Positions 48,405-58,730 of a stretch of DNA of 64,000 nt are shown here, piece by piece (position 1 is the stretch's first letter; every line of letters begins with the position of its first letter). The notes below the pieces were generated by a model, which worked only from the letters and a program-made list of their open reading frames with translations, had not been told where the DNA came from and did no database searches. The stretch comes from Apiospora phragmitis (taxonomy: Eukaryota; Ascomycota; Sordariomycetes; Amphisphaeriales; Apiosporaceae). Location of the stretch: NCBI GenBank assembly GCA_038363925.1, contig JAQQWL010000005.1, positions 3,472,001 to 3,536,000 on the forward strand, read 5' to 3'. Made by a program: the position numbers and the translations under genes.

Positions 48405-49470
48405 ATGGTCAGATTTTCACTATTCGGGGCATTGTACGCCCTTTCCTCCGCCGTCCAAGCTCAGTGCGGCTCAGGGACACCCGACGCGAAAGTGACGGGC
48501 TCGGGGCAACTCCTTCACGGCGACCCGCGGCTCCAACACGGTGTACTCGGGCAGCGACTACCGCGCCGCAATCCAAGCCGCGATAGACGCCATCAGCAGC
48601 GGCCAGCGCGTCGCCGTCATGGCGTCAGGCTCCATCGGCGCCAGCACGCTGACCATCGCGAGCGGCAAGACCTTCGAGGGCTGCGGCACCATCCACACGG
48701 GCTGGAACAGCGGCAAGGGCGCGATCGAGTCCCTCAACACCAACGGCGTCGCCATCCCCTACCTGACCATGACGGGCGGCCCCTATTTTGGGTTGCGCTT
48801 CCACGGCGTGCGCGACCTGACGCTGGGCCAGATCGTCATGGACCTCGACACGGGGTTGGGGATTCGGTTCGACCGCGACGCGCCTTGGAACTATAATGTG
48901 AAGATGGATAGCGTGCACGTCACGGGCGCGGGCAGCCATGCTGTCGAGACGTTTAATATCGACGGGCTCGAGATCAGGGAGGTGATTGCGCGCGACGTGG
49001 GCGAGTCGGGTTTGCTGATCCAGATGTCGCGCAATGTGCACGTCGGGCTGGTGGATGGCGACAACGTCGCCAAGGGGACGGGGTACGCAACGCTGCGGTT
49101 CGCCAACAACAACGGCCAGAATGAGAACGGCAACTACAACACCAACGTCTACGTGGACAAGGTCGTGTCCCGTGGCGGAGGCAGGGGTGTCTTCTGCGTC
49201 TCCCAGTCGGGTGGAGCTGTTATTACTACGGTTGACTTGGCTAATAATGGGAATAACGCTATCCTTATCGAGAACTGCTATAACTTATCCATCCGCGGGG
49301 GTACTGTCAATGGTGGGGGCGAGGTCCGGATCTCGGCAAGGGACGAGTTTCCTAACAATCGCGATATCTGGATCACCCTCGCTGTCAATGGCGCTTCAGT
49401 CCGGGAGTCGCCCTGTGGTCAGAACATTAACTGGAGCTTGTCGGGCAATGGCGCTAGGAACATTTGCTGA
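48405..49470 (+). CDS. Secreted right-handed beta-helix protein (pectate-lyase-like fold)
   Basis: An N-terminal signal peptide (MVRFSLFGALYALSSAVQA, then QCGSG) is followed by about 320 residues rich in short beta-strand repeats. They include GKTFEGCGTI, IPYLTMTGGPYFGLRFHGVRDL, GIRFDRD, AVETFNIDGLEI, GRGVFCVSQSGG and NNAILIENCYNLSIRGGTVNGG, ending in ESPCGQNI and a terminal Cys. The pattern fits fungal secreted beta-helix proteins, often cell-wall polysaccharide-active, but no catalytic motif is certain. The frame shifts by one at the G4 run 48503-48506: upstream it reads AKVTGSG, downstream NSFTATRGSNTVYSGSDY. One extra G, real or artefact, breaks the gene. There is no intron. AATAAA at 49560-49565, about 90 bp after the stop, may be a polyadenylation signal. 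Confidence 0.8.
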
Positions 49471-49980
49471 GCTTGGAGTGACATTGTGTTTGGAGGCGCC
49501 CATACCTGATCATACAGCGATCTACAAAGAGGAAATCTGTCTATTGTTATATACTGGGATAATAAATCTCTATCTTTGCTCTTTCGCCTGGGCTACAGTG
49601 ATACATTCCTTTGCCTACTTGGACATCATTTCAATGCAGAAATTCTTTCGGTCTCGGTTAGGTCTGCCCATTTCAAATCATGCATGGGAACTCAACTACG
49701 TTTTGAAATCAGAGTCCTCCATCTTGTTGCTTATGGGACTATTGAATGTATCGATGTACAACGGCTCTGCAACATACCGCACACGTATTTACGGCTAAAA
49801 ATCGGATGTGAACAAGCCGCCCAAACACCCATGACTGAAACTGATCAAAGCAGCACAGCCTTACTTTGTCACAAACAACAAGAGCTGTTGTCATGAACCC
49901 AACCATCGGTTTGACAAACATTAGCTGATGCCTCTTCTCAGCATATTGACCGTGGAATTGTGAGCCTTAGTTCTACATTA
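49471..49980. other. Intergenic, nothing recognised
   Basis: About 510 bp downstream of the beta-helix gene, presumably its 3' region. No other gene is supported. Confidence 0.5.
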
Positions 49981-50254
49981 TCTTTGCTACCTTTTCCCAT
50001 ATTCGGATGGAGTTGGTTTCCATCATCTCTCGTCCACTCTCTGGACAGGTCCTACCGCCACCACCTCTTCTGGTTCTGACCGCAATATCATATCACTGGG
50101 TGGTCTATATCCGTGTTTCTTTGCTACCTTTTCCCATACTCGGACGGAGTTGGCCTCCATCGTCTTTCATCTATTCTCTTGTCAGGTCCTACAGCAACTG
50201 CCTCTTCTGGTTCTGACCGCAATATCACATCACGGGGTGGTCTATATACGAGTT
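49981..50254. repeat. 137-bp tandem duplication
   Basis: Two consecutive copies (49981-50117 and 50118-50254) share TTGCTACCTTTTCCCATA, CCTCTTCTGGTTCTGACCGC and GGTGGTCTATAT. Many of the differences are C/T transitions, for example ATTCGGATGG against ACTCGGACGG. Confidence 0.85.
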
Positions 50255-51389
50255 CGCCGAGCAAGCACAGAGTGTTTCCATGGATTTTCTCACTCCAAAG
50301 TCCTCTCTGGAGCGTTCAATATCGAAAACTGGAGGTAAGCACTTCCTCTCCGTGCTTTCCCTGATCGCTCGGACCAACCCAGCTACATAACATCCTGCTG
50401 TTGGCGTACGTGTCATGTGAACGATCCGTCGTGAAGCCCTTGAACACTAATACCCATCCGAGCCAAGCAGTTTTGCAAGAGATCTCCGGCTTTTGCAACA
50501 ATTTTATTTCTCTACCGATTATTCCCATGAAGCCGAGGTATCGGGCTTTGCCCTAAGGATGCTTATGCCGATTGTGATGCCTCACACAGTCCGATTATTC
50601 TCTCTACCCACACACATCCTGGAGCTATATCAAGATCGAAGGAAGCACACCAATTCTTTCTTCTTCGGCTGATCTACTGGTAAAAATCCATTCCAGCAAC
50701 ACACGCACTTACAATCGATATAGCGCTAGTCCTAAATCATCACACAATCGCTTCTACCCACATCGCCTTCTAGAATACGGTATTTAAGTGCCTACTTACC
50801 TGACTTACCTTTTCATAAACCTCCATCACTCTTCACACTTTCGTACTTCACCATCTTTCTTTCGTCACACAACATTACTTCTCACATCATTACTCATGAT
50901 AACTTCTAACTTATCACATACTCAACCCCCGAGGTATGTACTACACACATCAACAAAGAGTTGGCATAAGGTTAGTTCATTCTCTCGCTCTCTTCTTTCC
51001 TTTCACCTCCACGCTCCTTCTCATGTACTCCAGATACTGGTTAGTTACCCTTGGCATCGCGCAGCTTGGGGCTCACACTCTTTTTCACCTTTCACCCTTA
51101 TCTTTCACCTTCACCTTCCACCTTCACCTTCACACTTTCCTAGACCATCACCACGCCGAGTTGTGACTTCCTTTCCTTCCAACATAATGGCACATCATCT
51201 TTCACACTTCTTCCCTGTTATGCCATCTCCTCCAGCCCTTTCTCATCAACCATCCTCATCAGGTCAGATAACCTTGTCGTCGCCACCTGGGGGAGTGGTT
51301 GTGGTTCTGGAGACTTCGTCGGCACAAGGTGAGTATCGATCAAAGAAAGTGAGTGGTTCCGTCCCATATTGCCGAAGCCCAGAAGGATT
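50255..51389. other. Pyrimidine-rich region without a supported gene
   Basis: Strongly C/T-biased on the plus strand between about 50780 and 51240 (many CTTCAC, TCACC, CTTTC words). The long frame over it is low-complexity and does not look like a real protein. Possible donor-like GTGAGT words occur near 51329. Confidence 0.4.
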
Positions 51390-51540
51390 CATTCCATCCC
51401 ATGTCGCCGAACCCCAAGAGCTATTCCTTTTATCCAATGTCGCCAATCCCCCAAAGCTATACACTTCATCCCATGTCTCCGATCACCAAAGCTATACACT
51501 CCATCCCATGTCGCCGATATCCTGAGCTATACATGATGTC
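51390..51540 (+). repeat. Degenerate tandem repeat of about 39-42 bp, possibly coding
   Basis: Units centred on CATCCCATGTCGCCGA recur four to five times. In one frame they read HPMSPNPKSY, YPMSPIPQSY and HPMSPIT, a Pro/Ser/Tyr-rich repeat. It may be part of a low-complexity protein, but no complete gene around it can be defined. Confidence 0.7.
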
Positions 51541-52124
51541 GCCGACTTTGAGGTCACTACTACGTGGTCGCCCCTTGCGTTCAATGTATCCCTTGCGTTC
51601 AATGTTGCCCTTGGTTCAGTTCCAAACTTGGCTTTGGTTCAAAGACCCATTACACTTGAACAGAACTGATGGAGTACCAGCATGCTGACCATTTAGCAGG
51701 GCAACAAGAGGGAAAGTATGTGCCAGCTGAGCAACTACGCTGGCATTCAGGCATGGGCTTGCGCCATTTGGAACTTCTTTTGAAGGCTTCCTTTTTGGCC
51801 CGGAAGGCGATGAGAGCTCCCCTCTCGCCAAGAAGAAGATCAAGTCCGAGGAGGGCAACAAGGCCGTTGTAACCGACAAGGCTTAAGCTGCCAAATAGGG
51901 CCACCCCCGAAGAGGTAAGTCACCAAACTACAACAGTTTTCTCAACAGCATTTCTTCAGCAACAAAGGCTGGCGAAGCTGACAGACATGGGGCAAGTGAT
52001 TTGGACTCTGGCACATCATGTCCTTTGATGAGCTATTACACTGACAAAGTTCCAGGATCCTTCAGCAGTGACCAGTGAATACGACGTCGCTTCATGCCTT
52101 GTGACATGACGCTCACAAGGCATC
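51541..52124. other. Intergenic or intronic, nothing recognised
   Basis: Short frames only. A Lys/Arg-rich frame near 51800-51870 (KAMRAPLSPRRRSSPRRAT) has no recognised family. Confidence 0.4.
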
Positions 52125-52436
52125 ATGGTTGAGTTCAAGAACTACGACTTTGATCGCGATATCCAGGCTACAAGTGCCCTCGCCCTTCTGGAAAAGAGCC
52201 ACGTGCCTTTGACTAACTATTTCTTTGCAGACTTCCCGCCATCACGCTTTTACCGCGTTGTGGCACACGACGTTCATCGGTCTCGTCATGCTGAGCCAAC
52301 CACCGACTCGGACTCCGTCTACCAGAGACGGTACGAGCTTGACCAGCGCTCCATCTTCATCGGTAATTTTCCTGAAGATAATGAGGGTCTTGAACGCGAG
52401 GTTCATCTTCTCCCCGAGAATTCGCTCGATGAGTAA
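52125..52436 (+). CDS. Hypothetical protein fragment with an RRM-like RNP2 motif
   Basis: An ATG-initiated frame of 103 codons ends beside a good donor (GATGA then GTAAGT at 52433), so it may be a first exon. It contains RSIFIGNFPEDNEG, which resembles the RNP2 strand of an RNA-recognition motif, but the rest of an RRM is not found. No downstream exon could be joined with confidence. Confidence 0.4.
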   Translation: MVEFKNYDFDRDIQATSALALLEKSHVPLTNYFFADFPPSRFYRVVAHDVHRSRHAEPTTDSDSVYQRRYELDQRSIFIGNFPEDNEGLEREVHLLPENSLDE

Positions 52437-52864
52437 GTTCTATCTTTATTGTCGTGACTTCCCATATCCACTCAAATATCCCTCAGATAAACCCAAATCC
52501 ATCACCATTGCTATACATAATGGTAAACCTTCTCATACATGGGGGTTGCACTCCATCCTTTCCTATCACAACCCAAGGTTCTTGGGTCCTTCTAGATCCT
52601 AGTGAACACCTACTTTTCCATTCTTGCACAACTACACAAGTTCCGTCGGCAGAAGCAATCACGAGAGTATCACACCTCTGTTCAAATACCCAGCAGCAAG
52701 AGGTAAGGCAAGTCATCAGCGGTGAAGTTGTGCAGTCCCATGAAATTCAACAAGGCATCATAGAACATTAGACGAAGCTAACCTTCCGTCTAATGCTACC
52801 CTTCCGTCTCATCACCCTTCCGTCCGAAATTTCCCTATTTCCTATGTATAGTAAGTTGCTGCCA

Positions 52865-52918
52865 TTCCGTCTGAGGTCGGTATACCGTCTGAAGTTGGTA
52901 TTCCATCCCAAGTCGGTG
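52865..52918. repeat. Three tandem 18-bp repeats
   Basis: Three adjacent 18-bp units of the form TTCCGTCTGAGGTCGGTA. Related CTTCCGTCT words also occur just upstream at 52780-52840. Confidence 0.75.
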
Positions 52919-52925
52919 ATTTTGT

Positions 52926-53230
52926 ATGATGCAAAAGGGGGAGTATTACTACTTGAGAAATCAAAGGGACCTCCAAGTAGTGTTTTACCAAGCTAACATG
53001 CACAGTCCTCGCAAGATCAAGTCCATCATCGAGCCCCTCGGCTTCGAGTTGAAGAATAACAGAATCACGGCCAAGGAGGGCGACGACATCTACGGCCGTG
53101 ACGAAAACTGGCTGCCGATCCCGCCCTTCCGGTCAAGATGAGCCGTCGCCGTCATGCTGCCAAGAAGCGCAAGCTGGAGAGAGAGGCCGCTGAAGAGAAC
53201 GACGCCGAGAACCAAGGCTACGAGGTTTAA
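52926..53230 (+). pseudogene. Hypothetical basic protein fragment, frameshifted
   Basis: One frame reads SPRKIKSIIEPLGFELKNN and DDIYGRDENWLPIPP. One base later, from about 53127, another reads VKMSRRRHAAKKRKLEREAA and ends NDAENQGYEV before TAA at 53230. Together they look like one protein with a nuclear-localisation-like basic tail, broken by a single-base shift. The family is not recognised. Confidence 0.45.
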
Positions 53231-53899
53231 ATCCACTTGCGTTTGCATTACCGGCGGTACCTACTTGATAGGACTGAACATCATGGAAGATCGGCGATGG
53301 AGATGAATGGAAACAAGACCCAGGTAAGGAAGAAAGAAGAAACCCCCCAGAACCAAATTATGTTAACGTCACTCGCTCCTGACCATATACTCCCAGCAAA
53401 GGTCAAGAAGAAGAAGGATAGGTATCCCACGCCTGTTTTTCTTCACTGACTGCGACCAGAATGGCAAGTATGCTGGTGGCGGAGATTGAATCCATCACCG
53501 TCACTGGGAAACCAGTGCTGCAAAGCCATTCACGTTCTGTTTCTACCCCTACTCATTAACAGTCTTGGCTGTCTCCAGGCCTCGCTTGGCTCTCGGCCGC
53601 CGGGCTGGGCAATGTTCTCCTGGGCCAGTTTCACAATGTCCTTCCGACATTAGCTTTGCAGAGGCTGCTGGAGTTGCGGGCCATACCTCGTGCCCTTGAC
53701 TTGCCTACCGGCATGACAAGCTACACGGTGATTATGCACAAGGAGATACGGTCCGTGCGTTACAAAGTCGCAGAGGGTCCGTGCGGTGTATATCGATAGT
53801 ATACTCGGTCCGTGCGGTGTTTACTTTGGAGCTGCTTCCTTCTTCAGGCCATGTACAGATCTGTAGGAGTACCGCCATCTCAACTCAATTCTCACGGAG
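53231..53899. other. No gene recognised
   Basis: About 670 bp. GTCCGTGCGGTGT occurs twice at 53777-53821 with a third related GTCCGTGCGTT at 53750, a short local repeat. No coding sequence is supported. Confidence 0.4.
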
Positions 53900-54313
53900 A
53901 TGGATTCCAGTGCTCCCCAAGGCGGACGTCCATCTCGACTTAAATTTCACCTAGATGGATTTCCGGGCCCGTCTCGCAGCCTCAAGGAACTCGCCATTGC
54001 CAACGCCATGCGGGCGCTCCCGTCGCTGCGGCCCTCGACGTCAACGACCAATAACGTGGCCCAGAACAACCGTCTCCCTCCCGCCAAGATTGATCTGACC
54101 CAAGGCTTCCGACGTATCGGCAGCGTCGGCCAGGTGGGTCAGCAGCCTCCCCAAGGCGGACATGCCTGCTTCAACAGAATCATGGCTACTAGATCTGTGG
54201 TCTTCAAGAAGAAACTTGACAAGGTCTCCCACACACAAGGGGAACTCAAAAGCTTTTCCCAAAACGAGATTAAAGTCGCATCGATCTTCACCTATGCTGA
54301 GATCTGTAAATGA
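53900..54313 (+). CDS. Hypothetical protein, 137 residues
   Basis: An ATG-initiated open frame with no recognised domain. CCCAAGGCGGAC occurs twice (near 53918 and 54150), giving PQGGR and PQGGH, so part of the frame may derive from a duplication. Coding status is uncertain. Confidence 0.35.
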   Translation: MDSSAPQGGRPSRLKFHLDGFPGPSRSLKELAIANAMRALPSLRPSTSTTNNVAQNNRLPPAKIDLTQGFRRIGSVGQVGQQPPQGGHACFNRIMATRSVVFKKKLDKVSHTQGELKSFSQNEIKVASIFTYAEICK

Positions 54314-54716
54314 TATATACCCAGCTCTTCTGTTACTTGCGTACCAGAGAGATCGGCTTGCTAACTAAAAGATGTCATCACACAGTGCCCACGGTCAATA
54401 TCTCCCGTCAGTGGAATTGGTCACCCTCGGTATCCGGGAACCTCTGCTGCTATAAAATATTCCAAACCTTCTTTGTCGAAGTTGACATCATGAACGGCTA
54501 CAAGGCACACTGGAAGATGCTTTGTGAGTGGTTGTAGCAAACAGCTACAACATGCTTGGAAAGATGGGTTCTTCGAACTCGCTTGGTGCAACTGGTTTTG
54601 AGAAAACCGGCCTTGACATGAACGTTCTAAGCGGCAACAGATGATCAGTGAAGGAGAGCTGTGTCTGCCGGTCAACAAACAGCTCTCAGGCATCTTCAAC
54701 GAGAAGCTTCCCCCTC

Positions 54717-55073
54717 TGCTCCATTTTGGGGGTCGTCGATGAGATGTACTTCGAGGCTATATTGGATGAACCCACCCCCTGCCACGTCTTCCGTCTCAAG
54801 TGGAACTCGGGCGGTGGCTTAGTCGGCCGTCGCGATACAGGAAGCTCCGAGTTCTCCATGTCTGCTGGTGATCTCGGCCACGAAGTCAACGAGTTTTTCT
54901 TGGTTGCCAAGCCCGCTTCCCTTCGTGCAAGAGCGCCAAGATCATGGACGGACCAGCAGACGGGCCAGTCCTGTGGCTACGGGTTTGTCCGATTCTCTGA
55001 CGAGCAGGATCAACAGCGCGCTCTAGTCGAGATGCAGGGTGTACCGATCAGTGGGTTTGACAGTATACCTCGG
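54717..55073 (+). pseudogene. Fragment of a Nam8/Ngr1-like RRM protein, frameshifted
   Basis: The pieces are FRLKWNSGGGL, FSMSAGDLGHEVNEFFLV, then in another frame ARFPSCKSAKIM, then TDQQTGQSCGYGFVRFSDEQ and QQRALVEMQGV. They match the end of RRM1 and most of RRM2 in fungal Nam8/Ngr1/Csx1-type RNA-binding proteins, which bind mRNA and U1-associated sites. The middle piece is out of frame by one base, restored after about 55 bp. The expected continuation after EMQGV is replaced by PISGFDSIPR and a donor-like GTAAGT. It looks like a partial duplicated copy of a conserved gene. Confidence 0.7.
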
Positions 55074-55876
55074 TAAGTATGCAAGCTACTCTCTCCGTAA
55101 TTCATACCTTCTTACTTGGTACATGTAATTAATATCACTCTTGATAGGCTTTTTCTGAGTTTCTTCTGAGTATGAAGTGAAATAAGATTTTCCGGAAAGA
55201 ATACGCGCAAAGAGAACGCAAGAGTACGAAACAAAAAAAGAAAACATCGAAAAAGAGACGAAATGAAAACAAAAAATAAACACGAAGAATAAGATGATCA
55301 AATGAAACGGAAAGCAAAACACCTTGAGCACCCCGATCAGGTTGTATAATTCCGACCATGTCAGCCCCCAGGAGTTGTTCCGACAGCTAAAAGGCAACAG
55401 CGAAGGAAGAAAGGGGAAGTCACAAGAGAGGCAGCAGAAGCATACAGCTGCTAGGCCAAGCCTCGACCAAGTTCCCCTCGACACTTACCACATTATCGAA
55501 GATGACAGCGGCTTTGATGCTGAGTATCTTGTGGTGAGCTTACTGGGCTAGAAGTGTCTTGAAGAAAGCGAGCAAACCCCTCTACGCTTTGGCTCACGAC
55601 GAACATCTCCCACCACACCACAGACGCATGTTGTTGACGTACTTGGTGCTTTCGGGACCAGATGAGGAATACCTGAGGCTCATGGCCGAAGTGTTCGAGG
55701 TACGATCGTGACCGTCCGCTGGCGACTTTCTCTACTGGGCGGCTGATATTCGTTGTGGATCTCACGCGGAAGGGTGGTCTCAATAGCGCTGTTGCGGCAG
55801 CTGTCTCTATTGTGGCCATCGCGATGCTACAACGATCAGAGCTGGGAGGTGTTGGATGAAGCTCATGGCCTGATGC

Positions 55877-56098
55877 ATGCAGAAGCACAGCTACTACCGA
55901 ATCGGCATCTGCTTTGCTTGCGCATCAGCAGATGTGAACAGCCCCATCAGCAAGTTCTTTCTCCACGACCTTCCCTACGAGTGTCACGAGCCCTTGGACA
56001 CATTCCAATGGCTGAAGTGGCAGCGAGAGATGCATCCAGCGGCTCAAGATGACCAAGAAATGACATGGAAGCTTAAGGCGGCTTGCGACGATTGCTAA
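55877..56098 (+). CDS. Hypothetical fragment
   Basis: An open frame of 73 codons with protein-like composition (YYRIGICFACASADVNSPIS, HEPLDTFQWLKWQREMHP, ending KLKAACDDC). It may be the last exon of a gene that begins upstream near 55324 (SLDQVPLDTYHIIEDDSGF), but the frames between are broken. The family is not recognised. Confidence 0.3.
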   Translation: MQKHSYYRIGICFACASADVNSPISKFFLHDLPYECHEPLDTFQWLKWQREMHPAAQDDQEMTWKLKAACDDC

Positions 56099-56239
56099 TG
56101 GTATAACCTAGTCGCAAATACGGCATATTTCGTTTTGAGACTTGGCTCTCTTGCAATGTGCCAGCATATTCATGGTTATAGAGGGATACCCAAGCAATTC
56201 TTCTTCTTTTTCTTGATGAGTAGCAGTACCCCCTCCTAG

Positions 56240-56591
56240 TTGTCGTTTGCATGGCACATTAACAACAGCAACAAAACCACCTACTCATGGCTCGGCCCTG
56301 GCTTGGACCCGACGAGGATTCCGCGGGCCATCACTGTAGGACAGCCTCCCAGACGGAGCATGAGATGCAGATCACTATACCCGTCTGCCCTTCGCTTCGG
56401 CAATTGGCTGAAGAAGAACGTCCTGATTGGTGATGATGACGTTCAGAAGCTGTGGGACGAGGTTCCCGATACCTTCGAACCCGGACGTTCTCGCCTACAA
56501 CGAGGACGATTGGGTTGTTCCTCCTGCAGATGCCGATGAGGACGACCAAGAGGTCGATGGCGACGACAATGAAGAAGATGGCGGAGACTAG
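56240..56591 (+). pseudogene. Hypothetical protein with an acidic tail, frameshifted
   Basis: One frame reads FGNWLKKNVLIGDDDVQKLW and DEVPDTFEP; a one-base shift near 56478-56485 leads into DVLAYNEDDWVVPPADADED and an Asp/Glu-rich end before TAG at 56589. The continuity of sense across the shift suggests one coding sequence. The family is not recognised. Confidence 0.4.
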
Positions 56592-56737
56592 GCAGTCTGC
56601 TATCAACTCTGCAGTCAACGATGCGGCATGCTGTATGCCCAGAGATAGTTGCAAGATAACGACAAGAGGATGGGTATGAGCAGCATACTAAGACATGAAT
56701 CGTATGGCATTCTGCCACACACTATGACTGCAAGGCT

Positions 56738-57239
56738 TTGGTGGAGAGAATGGCCGCAGTGGAGTGTATATACTGGGACACTGCATACGAGACGGACATC
56801 CATGCCGACTCGTCCACCATGTTTAGCCAACTGTCCGTCCTTGCCGGAAATCAAGCCTACCCCCCCGACCAGGTCAACCCCGCTGCCATCTGCGGCGCCA
56901 GCGTGCGCAATGAGGCGCACCGCTTTACCCCCCCACTACGGCCGTGAGCACCCGGTGTCGGATCACTTCCGTGACACGGCTAGTAAGCTGAGGATGACAC
57001 AGCACATCAACAACACCAACAATTGACCCGTCGTGTTTTTTTCTGCGGCTGCCAGCATCCGCAACGAGGAGCACAGCCTCCGCTCCCACTACTGTCGCGA
57101 GCATACCGAGCATGCTCACGCCCGCGACATTGGCAAGGAGCTGCGCCGGCGGGGGATCCGCGCCCCTGGAAGTGTGCCAGGGCGTGTGGCATTTCGAAGC
57201 GCATCCGCGCCGGCGGCGGCGTCCTGGAGAGTGGAGTAA
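56738..57239 (+). other. Coding-like fragments with an internal duplication
   Basis: Frames give CGASVRNEAHRF with HYGREH and, 150 bp later, AAASIRNEEHSL with SHYCREHTEHAHARDIGKEL. The two blocks (about 56890-57000 and 57040-57145) appear to be diverged copies of one segment. His and Cys are frequent, but no zinc-binding family was recognised. The frames differ between blocks, so the unit is probably decayed. Confidence 0.4.
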
Positions 57240-57330
57240 GTTATCCACCTATCCATGCTGGCTCAGCCATTCGTTCCGTGTCATAAAGTGCGCTTGACCA
57301 GTACCTGATGAGACGACACATGCTAACAAC

Positions 57331-57564
57331 ATGCAAGGTCCCCAAGCGCGGCACTGCTACCGTCCCAGAAGCGGAGATGAAGGCACGCCTCCGCAAGGGG
57401 TTGTTCGTGCTGTCCCGACTGCATCCACCGTCAAGGCGGGCTCTGGCTCGACCGTCAAGGCGGAGCCAGAGCCCGCCTTAGACGCGAAGCAGTTCTACGC
57501 CATCAACGGACATGTCTTCAAGAACTTCAGGATTGGTGACGACATGATGCCTTCCAGAAAGTAA
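57331..57564 (+). CDS. Hypothetical fragment containing a palindrome
   Basis: An open frame of 77 codons including TASTVKAGSGSTVKAEPEPA and FYAINGHVFKNFRIGDDMMP, followed by a donor-like GTAAGAAG at 57561. No domain was recognised. The coding sequence includes the inverted repeat at 57433-57479. Confidence 0.3.
   Translation: MQGPQARHCYRPRSGDEGTPPQGVVRAVPTASTVKAGSGSTVKAEPEPALDAKQFYAINGHVFKNFRIGDDMMPSRK
57433..57479. repeat. Perfect 17-bp inverted repeat with 13-bp spacer
   Basis: AAGGCGGGCTCTGGCTC (57433-57449) and its exact reverse complement (57463-57479) are separated by GACCGTCAAGGCG. The word ACCGTCAAGGCG also occurs just before, so direct and inverted repeats overlap. A strong GC hairpin would form in RNA or single-stranded DNA. 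Confidence 0.9.
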
Positions 57565-58005
57565 GAAGAGGCGACAGTTGATCAGTAAGGTATGTTTGAG
57601 CCGTTCCTCTCCACAGTTTCCATGCTGTCGGTGTACAAGCTATGAAAGCAAAACAAAACTGGTTGCTAACATACAAATTTTATTTTGCACAAATAGGGGT
57701 TTCATCTGTAATTGTTATATTGCAGACCCGATACCACGTCTTCGATGCCAGGAATCTTCGAATTTCCTCATCTGATACACCCCGCCACACTGGATAGCAA
57801 ATTACAGCTTGCCTCCAGTCTTGGCGATGGGCAAATGGACTTCAGGGATACGCCAGAGCAGAAGAACTCTGTCACGGCTATTTGAGTCCGATGATTTCTT
57901 GGTGTCACTTGATTTGAAAGCCTGTGTCAAAGGATACAGCAACTGCATCGAGCCAGATGCTGTGTCTTGCAAGGTCAGCTATGATGAGTCACGCAGCAGC
58001 ACGAA

Positions 58006-58674
58006 GTGTGCATGTTGATCCAGGTACGTTTCTTGCACGCTGAGATATGCATGGATGCTAATCTTGAGCAGGGTGTTTTCCAAGCGTGGCACCGCCATCT
58101 CGGTATGAAAGGGTTGGAGGCTCTGTCCGAAACACCGCCCAATCTGTCAGCCTTCCCAGCCGCCCTCCCAAAGAAGTTGATCTTATCAATTCTCAACACC
58201 GGTCGGAGAGCATGGGCAATGAGGCAGGTGGTAATTTTTTCAGCGCCAAGCTGCGACGAAGATATCCGTCGGTCAGATGGCATTTCCCATCAGTCTGGTC
58301 GACGAATCTTCGGATGCAGGATTCGTTGCAGGATCCGCGAGAAACGCAAGGAAACCCGTCAATTTGGTTTTGATACTCGACGCGTTCGAGCAGCGGAGTT
58401 CCTGGCCGGATCCGCTGCCCGAGCCGAGGCTCCCAGACAGCCCAGCCTTTACACGCCCCGTCGCGTGGAAACTATCGGCAACGAGGCTATGGCAAACATA
58501 CCCTCTGCCGCCCCAGCTGTAATGACGATGCCGATGAGCCCAATGACGTCGCTGTACTCGTCCTGGTTCCCTTATGGTAGCCCTAACTCCCCTTATATGG
58601 CACCTGGAATGGACGGTGCTTTCCCGCCACACCCCCAGTTCCTCCCGCCCGCATACATGAGGAACCCTAACTAG
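58006..58674 (+). other. Long but unsupported open frame
   Basis: A 222-codon frame whose C-terminal half (MANIPSAAPAVMTMPMSPMT, SSWFPYGSPNSPYMAPGMDG) is Pro/Met/Ser-rich and low-complexity. The N-terminal half does not look protein-like, and a better frame (RYERVGGSVRNTAQSVSLPS) overlaps it. Only the proline-rich end may be coding. Confidence 0.3.
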
Positions 58675-58730
58675 GTCCCCTCGTGCGGCGCAGTTAGAAC
58701 AGCCACTCGAAACTGTGGTAACAAGAAGCC

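Noticed and set aside
50788..51525. 245-codon plus-strand frame
   Set aside because: It is made of a pyrimidine-rich low-complexity tract (His/Ser/Pro/Phe), crosses likely splice sites, and has no family-like sequence.
52926..52950. Purine tract AAAAGGGGGAG followed by TATTACTACTTG, resembling a polypurine tract and LTR start
   Set aside because: No matching LTR pair or Copia sequence was found around it.
55086..55484. 132-codon minus-strand frame rich in Phe and Ser
   Set aside because: Antisense to a purine-rich stretch (AAGA words). Composition is not that of a real membrane protein.
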